A stretch of 64,000 bases of DNA from Isoetes taiwanensis (lineage: Eukaryota; Streptophyta; Lycopodiopsida; Isoetales; Isoetaceae), in contig JAJEKV010000492.1 of NCBI GenBank assembly GCA_021234155.1, forward strand, positions 1 through 64,000, written 5' to 3'. A program made the translations under genes and the position numbers. The notes beneath the pieces are model-generated. The model made no database searches. It worked only from the letters and a program-made list of their open reading frames with translations, and had not been told where the DNA came from. Below are positions 21,311 through 32,383 of this stretch, in pieces (position 1 is the stretch's first letter; every line of letters begins with the position of its first letter).

Positions 21311-22197
21311 CTACTTTTCACGTGATTGGATGCGGTTATATGGAATGAATGTTCTCTATTGTAATTTGATTTCACCATTCTTTTTCTTCATTTTGACTAA
21401 TGGCCGTGAATTGTTAATCATAGACTCTCTCCTTGCTCCGTGTGGTTCGGGCATAGATCCGACACCGGCTTCGAGGATCCCGTTCGGGCATCACGAGACC
21501 GCTCCAAAGGCACGAGATCCAGCTCAAGGCGGAAGAGATACCGCTCGCCGCACATCCAGGGCCACGCTACACTCTTGCCGGCCTTTGGGATAAGGTTGCT
21601 CGTGAGTGCACGGGGCCATGCACACCCTCGGGATAAAGAAGAGGGGTAGAAATTTGAGACAGATCGAAAGCTCAAAGCATCTTGCAAGCATTGCATAACA
21701 TCCACGGGGGTTGGGGATGGAGCATATTCGATGAAAAGCTGCTGGGGAGGAGAGTGGAGAAGTCGGGTGGACGGGTCAGCGGTGGCTCCAGAGGCACCTC
21801 CGTGAGGCATTCCACACACCGGGTTTGCCCCAAGGCTTACAGTCGGCGTGAAGAAGCGCTGCAAGTTAATCCCCTAAGGTGGACCACATACCAAGATGAT
21901 GTAACTGTAGTGACAACAAGACCGCCATGGTCTCTGCGTCCGATGTAAAATACATTGTACCTATTCAATTCATTAATAAAAAATCTTTTTCAACTACGGC
22001 TTTGGTTTCAATCTTTAATGAATTTCCTTTGTTTCAGTTGCATTGTTCTTGTTCTCGACTCGCTATCCAGGGAAAACTGGAAGAAACCTTGGATGCACAC
22101 TAACAGACAAAAATTCGAATTAAGGATAGTTTTCGGGTCGTGGTGCTTTTTTTTGTGTAAATTAACAGGGTTCCGAAAAAAAGTGGGAATGGAATGA
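21311..22197. other. Right end of the 13-kb transposon
   Basis: A GC-rich part at 21,440-21,930 has overlapping frames on both strands and no motif. It is followed by an AT-rich subterminal part with one half-palindrome (CTCGACTCGC near 22,052). Confidence 0.3.
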
Positions 22198-22222
22198 GTC
22201 CCACTTTAATTAAATACGACTT
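22198..22222 (-). repeat. Right terminal inverted repeat of the 13-kb transposon
   Basis: Exact reverse complement of the left end, followed by ACTT and the second half of the host repeat. Confidence 0.9.
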
Positions 22223-22345
22223 ACTTGGAGTTTCAAACTTGATAGTCATATATTATATGTATTCACGGAGATCCCAGCCTTAAAGGATCAAAGAACCAAC
22301 TGGCCCACACATGTCCAGCCATGTAAGATATTTTAAACAATCTAT
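22223..22345 (-). repeat. Right half of the host repeat split by the 13-kb transposon
   Basis: Reverse complement of about 47,543-47,665. Together with 8721-9063 it restores the uninterrupted repeat, with ACTT present once. Confidence 0.9.
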
Positions 22346-22594
22346 ACAATAGTTGGAACCTCTAGTTGCTTCACACAAGCTAGGCATTCTTGTTTGCCTG
22401 AACCCTTTTCCTTCCAATTGTCATATAATTTTGAGATTGCCACACCTAACCTTTGTCCTCCCCTAATCTTTTCATCATTCCTTTGCATTGATAGGATTCG
22501 CTAGAACAATAATCCCTTCTCCCATCGCCTCATTTGCATGCATGCGGGGATCTTGACCTTTTATTTTTCCAATCGGCCGAGAGTATAAAGTACA

Positions 22595-22765
22595 ATTTCC
22601 TTTCCTTTGGCATCATCCTTTTCATTTGAGGTCTTTTCCTTTCCTTTGCCATCATCAACATCATTTGGAGTCTTTTCCTTTCCTTTGCCATCATCAACAT
22701 CATTTGAGGTATTTTCCTTTCCTTGGCCATCATGTTCATTAGTTGGGGATTTTTCCTTGCCTTGA
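22595..22765. repeat. ~42-bp tandem repeat, about four units
   Basis: Units contain TTTTCCTTTCCTTTGCCATC followed by ATCAACATCATTTGAGGTC-type sequence. On the minus strand they read as a 14-residue Lys/Met-rich repeat (MMAKERKxPQMMLM), which I take as a by-product of the repeat. Confidence 0.85.
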
Positions 22766-22959
22766 TCAAAGCATCATTGGGGCTTTTTTAGCATTTTGCA
22801 TGCCATTGACCTAGAATGCATAAAAACATATAGTAAGTTAGCATATCCAAATAACCTCTCACTAACATGTTCATAAATGAAAGCCTCATATATGTCTTAT
22901 TCTATTTGATCATTCTATTTATATAATGGGATTCCCCAAGTTATTTTCCTCAACATTTT

Positions 22960-23300
22960 ATATAAATAAAACCCTCTACTTATAACCTTCTAACTTTTAT
23001 CCTATAATAACCTTAGCAACAACTTTTAAGGTTATTAATTATAGGTTAGCGGTTTTAAGGTTAAGAAGTTTATTATAGGTTATTATAGGTTAGAAATTTT
23101 AAGGTTGGAAAGTTATTGTAGGTTAAAAGTTTTAAGGTTAGAACTAAGTTTTAAGGTTAGTTTTAAGGTCACTAACTTAACTATTAACTTATAACTTTTA
23201 AACTATTAACTTATAACTTAACTATTAACTATTAACTTATAACTATTAACAACTAACTTAACTATTAACTCATAACTTTTAAACTTTTAAAGTCACGGTC
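22960..23300. repeat. AT-rich low-complexity array
   Basis: Irregular repetition of TTTTAAGGTTA and AACTATTAACTTATAACT motifs. Confidence 0.8.
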
Positions 23301-23439
23301 CTTAAAACAAAAAATCTTTGTAATAAATTTTCGCGGCAGTGATAATTGCGCGGTACGAAATTTTGAAGGCAGTTATTATTTGAAGTTAGCATCTGTTCGA
23401 ATCGCTTTTCTCACTTCGAACTTTCGCATTCCAGGCTAA

Positions 23440-23760
23440 TTCCATGCGCTTCCGCTCCGCTTCCAACCTGGGCTTCCGCCGCTTCCAATCTCGGCTTCCA
23501 AATTCCTTTTATCGCTTCCGGCTTCTACGACCTGCTTCAATCTCGACTTCTCGGCTTCTATGCGCTTTAAACTCGGCTTCTATACGCTCAATCTCGGCTT
23601 CGGCTTCTATCTCGCTTTCAACTTTCGGCTTCTATATGCTTTAAACTTCGGCTTCTATCTGCTTTTTTTTATACGCTTTTATCTGCGTTTCGAGCTTTTA
23701 GGCTTCTACAATCATCGCTTTAGGGTTTTCGGCTCAAAGGTGTTTCGACTCAAAGGTTTG
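23440..23760. repeat. Degenerate CTTCGGCTTCTA-type repeat
   Basis: Repeated CGGCTTCTATxxGCTTT phrases with variable spacing, turning into less regular sequence by about 23,950. Short plus-strand frames here (Phe/Arg/Ser-rich) are by-products. Confidence 0.7.
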
Positions 23761-24239
23761 TAGGCTCGTACAATGTCTCACGCCTTTTTGCTTGCCGGCT
23801 CTCTGATCTCGGCTTTGAATAACAAAAGTTTTACGGTTTTTGTTTTGTGTTAAAGCTTCTGGCTTTCGGTTTGCTTCTTCTCGGCTTCTTAAGGCTCAAA
23901 TCATACCGCTATTGGCTTCTCGAATCAAATCAACTTTGGTTTTCGATTTTTTGGTTTGGCTCAAAGGCAAAGGCTCAATTCTAGCATGGAACACAAATAG
24001 GTTAGTATTTCCCTGTTCTTTACTTAAAGTACTATATGAGCTTGAGGTTTAATCAAGGGAGTGCTTTTCGGCTTAGACTTTTACATGCATCAGCCCTAAC
24101 CGCCTTCTAGCACCTTCATATATAGATCCCGCTTCTATGATCTTGTTCTCGTGATCTTGCCTATATGATCCGCTCTTTTTCTATTTCACTAGCTCTTCCT
24201 CTATCTGCTTTTAATTAATGATCTAAAATAATGAAGTAA

Positions 24240-24365
24240 ATAATGATCTATGATCTATCCGCTCTATGATCTTGCTCTATGATCTATGATCTATGATCTA
24301 TGATCTATGATCTATCTGCTTCTATGATCTATCGCTCTATGATCTATGATCTATCTCATTTCTAT
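24240..24365. repeat. ATGATCT microsatellite
   Basis: Many near-tandem copies of CTATGATCT, broken by GCT interruptions. Confidence 0.85.
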
Positions 24366-24878
24366 GATCTTGCTTATATGATTTTGTTGTAGACCGCTCT
24401 TATTCTATTTCACTAGCTCTTTTCTATCCGCTCTAAATAATGAACTAAAACAATGAACTAAATATTGAACTAAACAAGGAGTATTATTATTATATATCTG
24501 CTCTATCTCGCCTTCATTCTATTCTATTATATTCTCTTTGCCTTCATATTTCGGCTTCATATTTTGAATTACGCATTCGCGCATTCTGCATTATGCATTA
24601 CATTAGAATAATATGTTAGAATGGGAGAAATCGCGCTTGGCGCATTTCTATTTTGGTTTCCATTTTCCCTCACGTTAATCAAAGCGCCCGAGGCTAGTTT
24701 GGCTTTTCTATTTCATACGGTTCTATACAAAATGGCGCCCGGTAGCGTGTGAAATAGATCGTGAAAAAACAAAAGCAAACGCTGGCCGGCGTTTTGAATT
24801 ATGTATGTTCGAGAATCGCTTTTATGGGGAGAGTAATATATCATTTGCTAATTACTTAATTTCTCTCCTTCTAGTGCC

Positions 24879-25320
24879 ATGGATTTTTTCCTTATGCATG
24901 GACCTTTGGCTGATCCCCTAGTTCAAATACACGGGCCGGTTCTAGTTCAAATACACTTCCCCCGGCGACCATCAACTCTACGGACCACAGACAAGACATT
25001 ACTTGATTGTCTTTGTTCAAAACGTTCAAAGAGAGTTGGAGAATCCATTAGACAGTCAGTATCGGGGGGCCATGGGAACACTTCCATCGCATCTACGGAC
25101 ATATCGGCTCCTCATGCTCTTAGTAAGGCTCATGCCAATAAATAAGAAACGAGGATTTGATTTTATAGTATCAAGGATCGATACAACACACTGGGTTTGG
25201 AGACTTCGACATTCGCGAGGGAAGATGAGGATCCTGTCATATCACTGATGGTTCAGGTGGGACTTTTTTGCGGTATTGGGCGATGAAGTGGGCCTATGTG
25301 ACATATTGTAGAGATAGAAA
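24879..25320 (+). pseudogene. Unknown coding-like segment of the second palindrome region
   Basis: Two plus-strand frames (24,879-25,145; 25,003-25,248) overlap a more protein-like composition, with the phrase TTHWVWRLRHSRGKMRILSY at the end of the second. The position ahead of the WYVE-type segment suggests an upstream exon of the same gene. No domain recognised. Confidence 0.25.
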
Positions 25321-27081
25321 GAATTTGGCGCATTTTTTTAAGAAGAAATGTACATACACTTTTTTGGAATATGAATACAAACTTCGCCTAGTGCAATTTT
25401 GCACTATACTTTTATGTCATTAGTTTATTATGTTTTTTATATGCAATGTCGAAAACATTGAATCCTTTGATACCCTCCGGCCTCGGTATGACCAACCCCA
25501 AGAAACTACATATTTTCATTAATGTGTAGTTTCATGGGGTTGATATGACTGCTAAAGAGCATCAAAGAATACAAAAATCACAACATCACGCGGAGATATT
25601 ATGATATATTCATTTTTTTGAATATCGTAATATAAATACCTTTTCGGACGTTCTTTTGGCCATGCTACAAATGTGCCCACGCTTTCACCAACTGTATCGC
25701 CACTTAGGGATGTCTTCTTGGAAGAGCCTCATCTTCATAATTGCGGTTTATAATGGAAATCTTCTGTAAACCTGTTTCCAAGAGGAACCCCATGACACAT
25801 AGAACTTGGATTCGGATCTTGATTTTACATAAGCCTACTCGTAGCTTCAAGTTTCTTTGTTAAAAGATAGCATTCTTCTCCACAATCGATAAAGAACCGT
25901 AATGTATTGGAAAAAAAATAGGGGCGAAAAAAAAGAGAACAAGAGAATGCATTGAATGGAATCACACCATAGTTCAGCGGAGACATCGAATGGGATTGAA
26001 GGTGGCTCGATCGAATGGGATTGAAGGCGTTGTAGGCGGATCTTGGGCTCGATAGTCGATTGTTCTTGGCCTGACGATAGTAGGAATGATCTTGGCGCCC
26101 GATAGTAGGTGGCCGATTAGGTGGTAGTAGATTGCCACATATCGTTTCTTGAAATTAATAATTAATTGTTATCTTGAAATTGCACTAAAAAGAAAAACAC
26201 AATTTAAATTTGTAAATGAGCCGGACGGCGGTTAATTAAAGCGGTATAAATTTAAAAGGTGCTAATTTGAATTTCTGATTTGTAAATCTGGCCTAGATTA
26301 TGAAGCATACATATAAGTTTAAAACCAAAACCCCAGGTCTCATATTATCCGCGACTTGCGGTTCTATGGCGCCTAGAGGATCGGCCGTGGCCGAGGCCTT
26401 GAGGTAGAGGTGGGCGGCGATAAAGCACAAATCCTAAGCCGGAGGTCGCCGAACAATAAAGCACAAATCCAACAAAGCCTCGGGTAATTGATCTTTTTTT
26501 GTTCTCGAATTGATTTGTGTCCCCTTTTTGTTAGGTTTTTAGGATGTTTTTACGTAATAATAGAGTTATTATCAAGGGAGAAGAAGCATGTGTCCTCTAA
26601 TATTTGAGTTCATATGTCCCAAAAATGTGTGCTTAATGTGTGGCTAAAACAAGATTCAATAGTTAGTTGTGTTTTTTATAGTTTGTTGTGTCCCTCTGAT
26701 GAAGATTCAACTCTTTAAGTTGTGGTGTTTATAGTTATTTGTGTCAAAGCCGCAGTTGAATAAGCATTACATTAGTTTCTATATCTTGAGATGTAGATTC
26801 GACAATTTAAGTTGTATTTTTTATAGTTAGTTGTGTCCTTAGCATTTTAAGTAAATGAACTTGCTCTGTACTATTTTCAAATCGCGCCAAGCGAGTTTTT
26901 CTTGCATATATTTCGACATAGTATATGTTTTAGCATTAAAAGATTAAACCATGTGTCAGAATGTTACAAAATCACAAAAGTCAATCAAAAAGGAGAACCA
27001 AACAAGGCGAGACCTCTTCACATTGAGAAAAAGCAAAGAAACGGATGAAGATGTTCTTATTCATGCACTGCAAAGCATGTA
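25321..27081. other. AT-rich stretch with a hairpin, no gene seen
   Basis: No supported frame. It contains the imperfect inverted repeat at 25,491-25,546 and one half-palindrome at 26,879. Confidence 0.4.
25491..25546. repeat. Imperfect hairpin, about 22-bp arms
   Basis: ACCAACCCCAAGAAACTACA on the left pairs with TGTAGTTTCATGGGGTTGAT on the right, with one or two mismatches and a loop of about 10-13 bases. Confidence 0.8.
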
Positions 27082-27330
27082 TTGACGTTAGAAGATACAT
27101 CCGGAATAATAAAGGCTCAGGTAGAACCTCCATGTCCAGAAGAAGATCTTGTAGAGGGGTCAGAATGGTATGTGGAGATCTTTAAAATTGGTGGGAAGAC
27201 AGACCTCATATTCATGTATAGGGTAAGAGAGCCCGATCAAATGAAGAAGCGGGGAATTCTTATCACATGCGAAATCTGGGGCGATTCTTTCGTTCGGTGC
27301 TAGTTGAAGTGGGCCAAAAAAATAAGAAGA
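27082..27330 (+). pseudogene. Unknown protein, WYVE-type segment, second element
   Basis: The 73-codon frame contains EGSEWYVEIFKIGGKTDLIF and KKRGILITCEIWGDSFVRC, then a stop, then LKWAKKIRRA in the same frame. It parallels the segment at 18,570-18,760 in spacing and in the W-Y-V-E, G-K and K-x-G positions. No known family recognised. Confidence 0.4.
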
Positions 27331-27775
27331 GCCTAAAGAAGATCAATCGATGCGAGTCTAAGCTCTTTTAAAGAGGCGCATTAAGATCGAGGGACGACAT
27401 GGCCGATAACCTCTTTAAATTTGGAAAGTTGGCGAGCCATTGACTCCTAAACGAATATCGCGAGGGGCTTATAGTTGTTCGACGAGCCATTAGCACGAGG
27501 CCCTCTCGGCGATGTCTACTTAGGCGGTGAAGGATAAGGAAGAAGCTAGCTCTAAAAGCGTGGAAACTACGAAGTGACAAATTGGGCCTTACAAGTGGCG
27601 ATGACAAGGCGAGCAGTTGGAGGCAATGAGCAACCGAAGAAATATGCCGACAAATATCCACTGGGCACGAGCTTCACCCATCCAAATCAACGTGGATAGG
27701 CTTTTCAGGTCCACTAAAGCTATTTATATCAGCGAAGGTATGACAAGCGGCACTCCTTGGAGATATTGAGCAAAG

Positions 27776-28042
27776 ATGATCGAAAATCCGGGGCAGGTGC
27801 CAATACCGCAGAATGTAGTGCCATCACGATACCGTAACAAAAAGGTAATCATTTGGAGCAAGCTGGAGGACTTCATCGAGAACCCGGACATACATTTTAT
27901 GATAATAGATGGCCAAGATTCAATAGAGGCCCGAAGATTCTCATCAAGAAGGCCAAAGATCTTGGGAATCGCTTGTTCTATAAGTCATGATACGGCCGAA
28001 CCGCCGGTTCCCGGCTGCAACAACACCGAACTAGCGAAATAA
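27776..28042 (+). pseudogene. Unknown protein with an IIDGQ motif, second element
   Basis: The 88-codon frame reads VPIPQNVVPSRYRNKKVIIW, then FIENPDIHFMIIDGQDSIEA. The IIDGQ-S-x-xA box resembles the IxDGQHR motif of ParB/DndB-type DGQHR proteins in form only. I see no further support for that fold. The frame lies between WYVE and VWEKW segments and probably belongs to the same gene. Confidence 0.3.
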
Positions 28043-28420
28043 AGCGCTCCTAAATGACATGGGAAAAACTTTCTTATACAAAAGGTAATTCTCTTCCTAC
28101 ATTTTTATTTTTCGTATTTGCAAATCGCGCCAAGCGCGATTTCATAGTAGAAAGGCAAATGCGCCGGTAGCGATTTGCCTTCTCTAAATAACAAAGGGTT
28201 CTGGGATGGTAGGCGTTTCACCGTCAAATAAGCAAATCGGCGCTGGCGATTTCATATTAGAATACAAATTGGCGCCACGCAGCGATTTGCCTAACTGAGG
28301 AGACATGGGTCGCTTGAAGATAGCCGTTTCTCCTCAAAGTAGGCAAATCGGCGTGTAATTTGTATATTAATATGAAATCAGCGCCCGCTGACATTTGCTT
28401 ATAGGACGAGAAACATCTAC
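28043..28420. repeat. Dense palindrome run between coding segments
   Basis: Six palindrome or half-palindrome copies lie within about 290 bp (28,121-28,400). Each is followed by 40-60 bp of other sequence. Confidence 0.8.
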
Positions 28421-28786
28421 CATTCCAAAAACCCTTTGCTATTTAGAGAAGACAGCCTTCTAATATGCGGCGTGGCGATTTTTAAACTAGAAGGATTGTT
28501 TGAATTCACGATTATGAAGCTAACGAAGTTATTCCTGCGGGTCCCTATATAGAGCAACCCGGCATGCTCCGGAACGGTGGATTGAAAATGGGAAGCCAAT
28601 CTTGAGCCAGACGGGCCAGTCCAAAAAGCGGCGAATTCAAGTTCTTTGGAAAGGACACTTAGTCGGACTATAATACGAGGACAAGACCAAAACACGGAAC
28701 AAAGAAAAAAAAAAAAGGAGATGAAAAGGGTGATCTTTGCTTAGAAGAACCAAGCGTACCCAAGGATGCACGCAAGATAGTTTTGC

Positions 28787-29470
28787 TTGAGATCGGTTTG
28801 GGAGAAATGGAATGAATGCAGGGGCGCCCTGGAGAAGAAGTTGCCGATTCACAAGGAAAGATTTCCTCACATTGACACATCAATTTTTGATATCCATATA
28901 GCGAGAGATGAGGAAGGCCCGGGGATTGGAAGATCAAGAACTCATCTCAGTCTGAATAGGTTAATCGAGAAAGGAAATCCTTTAAAGAAAAAACCTCGGC
29001 AACAAAGGCTATGGAATCCTTTGAAGATGCATCGACGAACTAAAAAATATTAGAGAGGCGGTTGGTGAGGAATTGCAAAAGGCTACAGGGAGAGTGGTCG
29101 TTGTTGGAGTTAGGACTCATGCAAAAGTATAACATCTCCAACGGCGAGCTAAAAAAGAAGTATGTATTTTGGTCCAAGGACTTTGTCAAGCGGCAGAAGT
29201 TGAAGAACGTTGCAAAGATCGATGGGATTCACACAAAAGTTGCATCCAGAACTTGAAGCGAAAAAAAGTCAGCGTTGGTGAAGCAGCACCGGGAGGCGGA
29301 ATGCACGTTTTTTATCAAGTGTCCTTTGGTTTCAAGTGTGCCTTGCGGTGGTGGGTGAAGGTCCCCATGATATCACACTCTTCGCGGCTTGATAGCCGAG
29401 GCACCGGATGGTCGCTTTGAAGACTATAATACGTTCTTCAACATATGGTTGCACGTTGCCAGAAATGAAT
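28787..29470 (+). pseudogene. Unknown protein, VWEKW-type segment, second element
   Basis: The frame from 28,787 reads MRSVWEKWNECRGALEKKLP, then RFPHIDTSIFDIHIARDEEG and a Lys/Arg-rich tail. It parallels 20,500-20,630. Further plus-strand frames (29,062-29,256; 29,169-29,420) continue with WSLLELGLMQKYNISNGELK, suggesting one longer protein broken by frameshifts. Function unknown. Confidence 0.4.
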
Positions 29471-30400
29471 TACACAATCGTCACTATATGTCCCTCAGAC
29501 ATGTCCTATGCATATGCTCTAAGTCTTTGCAAATGACTTAGAATGCGTGAAAGTCATACGATGGCGATCCTCATAGATGAAAACAAGGACGTTGACGGCC
29601 AAAGACAAAAAGTAAAATTTCTCATGTGCTTATTATTATGATAGCCATGATGGATGATAAGGAATATGAAAGGCTTAAGGGGAAAAACAGATGGAGACAA
29701 ACTAGCATGGCGGTGCTATCAGTTAGATGAACGCATCTCCTAAACGTCTTCTATCCGGAGCAAGAAGACAAGGGAAGGTCAAAAGGTCGTGGAAGAGTTA
29801 GAGGAAGAAGAGGAAGAAGAGGAAGAAAACGAGGGCGACCAGGTTCTTGTGGGCCACATTAAGTATGAGCTCTAACTTCACATAAGGGGAAGCTAAACAA
29901 GAACGGGTTCTCTATGGACCTTTCCAAGATCTCATTGAAGCATTTTGTCCATTGGGAACAACTTTGGGAACTTCACGTTGGAGGTTACATCGGTAGAGAA
30001 GCTTTGAAGTTAGCAAGGAAATGCGAGGCGTCGTCTCCGATGATCGAGCCAAAACTTTTTGGACCTCTTCTTTGAGAAAGTACTAGAGGAAGCCCCTAGG
30101 GGACCAATCGGTGAAGCAAAAAACAAAGCTTCTAGCTCTAAGGCGAAATACCTTCAGATTTGCTTAAGGAATGGGATATTATGAGACAGGCATTGCATGG
30201 CTCCAACATCATGGATGACATGGACGAGCAGGCAGATCACCAAGTACCTATCGACATGCCTGTGAACATCCTTGGCCCTGAAAATATAGACCAGGATGAC
30301 AATGACAAGGATCATGATGATAATAACAATAATGATGATGAAGCAGACTCCAAATCTGAAAGCCTAGCCAGGTTAGCGTAAAGAGTAATGAACTATCAAG
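29471..30400 (+). pseudogene. Unknown protein, C-terminal part with acidic tail
   Basis: Plus-strand pieces include an acidic Glu/Arg tract near 29,790-29,830 and SLKHFVHWEQLWELHVGGYI (about 29,930-29,990). The frame at 30,160-30,381 ends in an Asp/Asn-rich tail (QDDNDKDHDDNNNNDDEADS). This looks like the end of the protein begun upstream. No domain recognised. Confidence 0.3.
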
Positions 30401-30686
30401 CGTAGTTCACACTGTACAGATCTCAACTGATGTGGTTGGTGCTTCTAGCAGACCGGAATCGTGACAATGTTCCTTTTTTTATATCCATGCATTTTACAAA
30501 CTACAAGCATATAGAAATCGCGCCTGGCGCGATTTAGAGTTTTCTAGAGCATATTTTTAAATTATGTTGACATGCATCATTAATGAAATCGCTACCTGGC
30601 GTTTTTTTTCCATTTCTTTTCATCTCATACGTTATTGTTCTCCTTACGAAATGATTTGGCTTCCCCAAAAGTAATCGGTCTTTGAT

Positions 30687-31092
30687 TTGAATGGTGTGCT
30701 ATGTAGAACGTTACCTAAAGCAACGTTTGAAAAGTCATGGTATGCTAACAACCATTTGAGACACATTACCAAATATGTTTACCCGCCCCTTATCCGAAGG
30801 AGATGTTGGACCAGGCCTTGGTCTGTTTTAATTTGTGCAATTTGGTCATCTATGGAGTATAGAAATATACAGGATGTTTTGAAAGTAGTGCACGGCTAAA
30901 TAGAAATTGGCGTCCATGCGGGATCAAAGCAAATGTGCTTCATTCACAAACCCTAAAGAACCGCGAGGTAAAAAGATATTTGTGAAATGCTTGCGCAACA
31001 TGATGGATGCCCTAGGTGTTGAGGATAAGGAAGGCATGGTCATGGTGGATGATGACTCTAAAGTGTTGCTTCAATCAGTCCGCGGTCATTGA
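30687..31092 (+). pseudogene. Unknown coding-like segment
   Basis: Two frames: one with KSWYANNHLRHITKYVYPPL, and one with KKIFVKCLRNMMDALGVEDK followed by EGMVMVDDDSKVLLQS. They read like protein but match no family I know. They follow the acidic tail and a palindrome, so they may be a separate gene or an exon. Confidence 0.3.
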
Positions 31093-32090
31093 ATCCGCCA
31101 CCCTATCATCCTCAAGATTTTGACAAAGATGACTTCTCGCTTCGGCTTTGTTAGTGTCCCGCAGAAATAGCTTCAGGAAAACGGTCGAAGAGATGCAAAC
31201 ACTATACCCCTTAACTTGATCCGGACAGGGAAATTGCGGGGACCTTGAGAAAATCGTTCTAGAAAGGGAACTTTTTTTTGATATATATGTATACAGAAAT
31301 ACACTTTCCAAAAAGTTTTGAATATGAAATATACTTTACTAAAGGTTTTGAATATATATTGTGTTCTTATATCGGCATTATTGGTTCCATTATGCGTATT
31401 GTTTTTTATATTATGTGTATGGTTTGCTATACTTGCAATAATTTGTATGTATATCTTGTCAATAATTTAGGTGTGTATAAATAGGTATGCATGAAATTGG
31501 CAAACCATCGGCCGGTCTCCTTATACGCTTGTTATTATGGCACATTCTATTACCCGCAAGATGAACCATGCGGACCTCTGCGGGTGCCGCGAAGCTAGAA
31601 ATAGAACTTGGGACCGGCTTGATGTCGCTTGCTATGAATCCGGCCCGCTTCTATCGATCCCTTTGATGTTGTAATCCATCTTATATGGAATCCGAGCATG
31701 GTTTGTTCATGATCGGCGGGATCTCGGGACCGCTGCGGCGCTGACGACGATGAATCGGATTAGTTTTTAAGTTTATGTTCTATTATAATCGTTATTTATG
31801 CCAAAGCAAATCGGCCACGCGATTTGAACCACAAAAATCTGTTTTTTGTAGCAACTTGCTTGGTTATTTATTCGTAAAGCATTACAATTTCAATGTTTAG
31901 ATTTCGTTTGTCGTCCCGTGAATGCGCGAATTAATAAGCAATTTCACGCTTTTTCTATTGCCAACATTCGTCATAATATGGGTCATTTGCATGAATATTT
32001 GAATGCCTTTGCATTTTAACATAAAATGCATCTTCCTAGCCCGAAAATGAACACAGTGCAAAAGTGTGGTTAATTCAATATAATGGTCAA
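31093..32090. other. Stretch without a recognised gene
   Basis: AT-rich 31,260-31,490, GC-richer 31,500-31,760, with a palindrome near 31,803. No motif seen. Confidence 0.3.
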
Positions 32091-32383
32091 TAAAATGCTT
32101 ATACGGCGCGATTTTGGAATAGACATAATCCCAATTTAATTGAATGATGGTTCCATACGTATTCATACACATAGGCCCGAAATAACCTCCTGGTCTACAC
32201 TATGTGAAAACCCCGGGATCCTACTAGGCTTTCTCGTTGGCCCATCATAACTTATTGACCCGTGTGCTGTGGGTCAAGACTACTATTCCATATTATATCC
32301 TAATGTATGAGGCATGATTTATACTATTACAATAAAGGGGAATGGAATACCATATACTTTACTGTCAAGAAATATTAAACATA

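Larger units (their letters stand above)
9064..22222. mobile_element. 13.16-kb terminal-inverted-repeat DNA transposon
   Basis: The ends are perfect 25-bp inverted repeats (9064-9088 and 22,198-22,222). Each starts AAGTCGTATTTAATTAAAGT inward and ends GGGAC. Both are flanked by ACTT (9060-9063 and 22,223-22,226), a 4-bp target duplication. The same target occurs once, uninterrupted, in the inverted copy of the host repeat at 47,662-47,665, which gives an empty-site comparison inside the window. The left part carries a minus-strand transposase-like gene. The right part carries plus-strand genes of unknown type. The interior has AT-rich spacers and two clusters of a palindromic motif. The 4-bp target duplication and the transposase signature do not let me place it in a named plant superfamily with confidence. 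Confidence 0.85.
24620..32125. repeat. Second palindrome family (AAATCGCGCC / GGCGCGATTT)
   Basis: Copies or half-copies lie near 24,630, 26,879, 28,121, 28,157, 28,231, 28,265, 28,343, 28,374, 30,512, 30,585, 31,803 and 32,104; outliers are at 42,531 and 42,962. The best forms read GAAATCGCGCCTGGCGCGAT plus TT (30,512) and AAATCGCGCTTGGCGCGATT plus T (42,962). As in the 13-kb element, arms are conserved and the centre varies. Confidence 0.8.

Noticed and set aside
8721-22345. Flanking repeat halves as LTRs of a retrotransposon
   Set aside because: The halves are different parts of one repeat, not two copies, and together rebuild the uninterrupted repeat at 47.5 kb.
22530-22769. Lys/Met-rich frame with 14-residue repeats
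   Set aside because: By-product of the 42-bp tandem repeat; no start context or flanking coding sequence.
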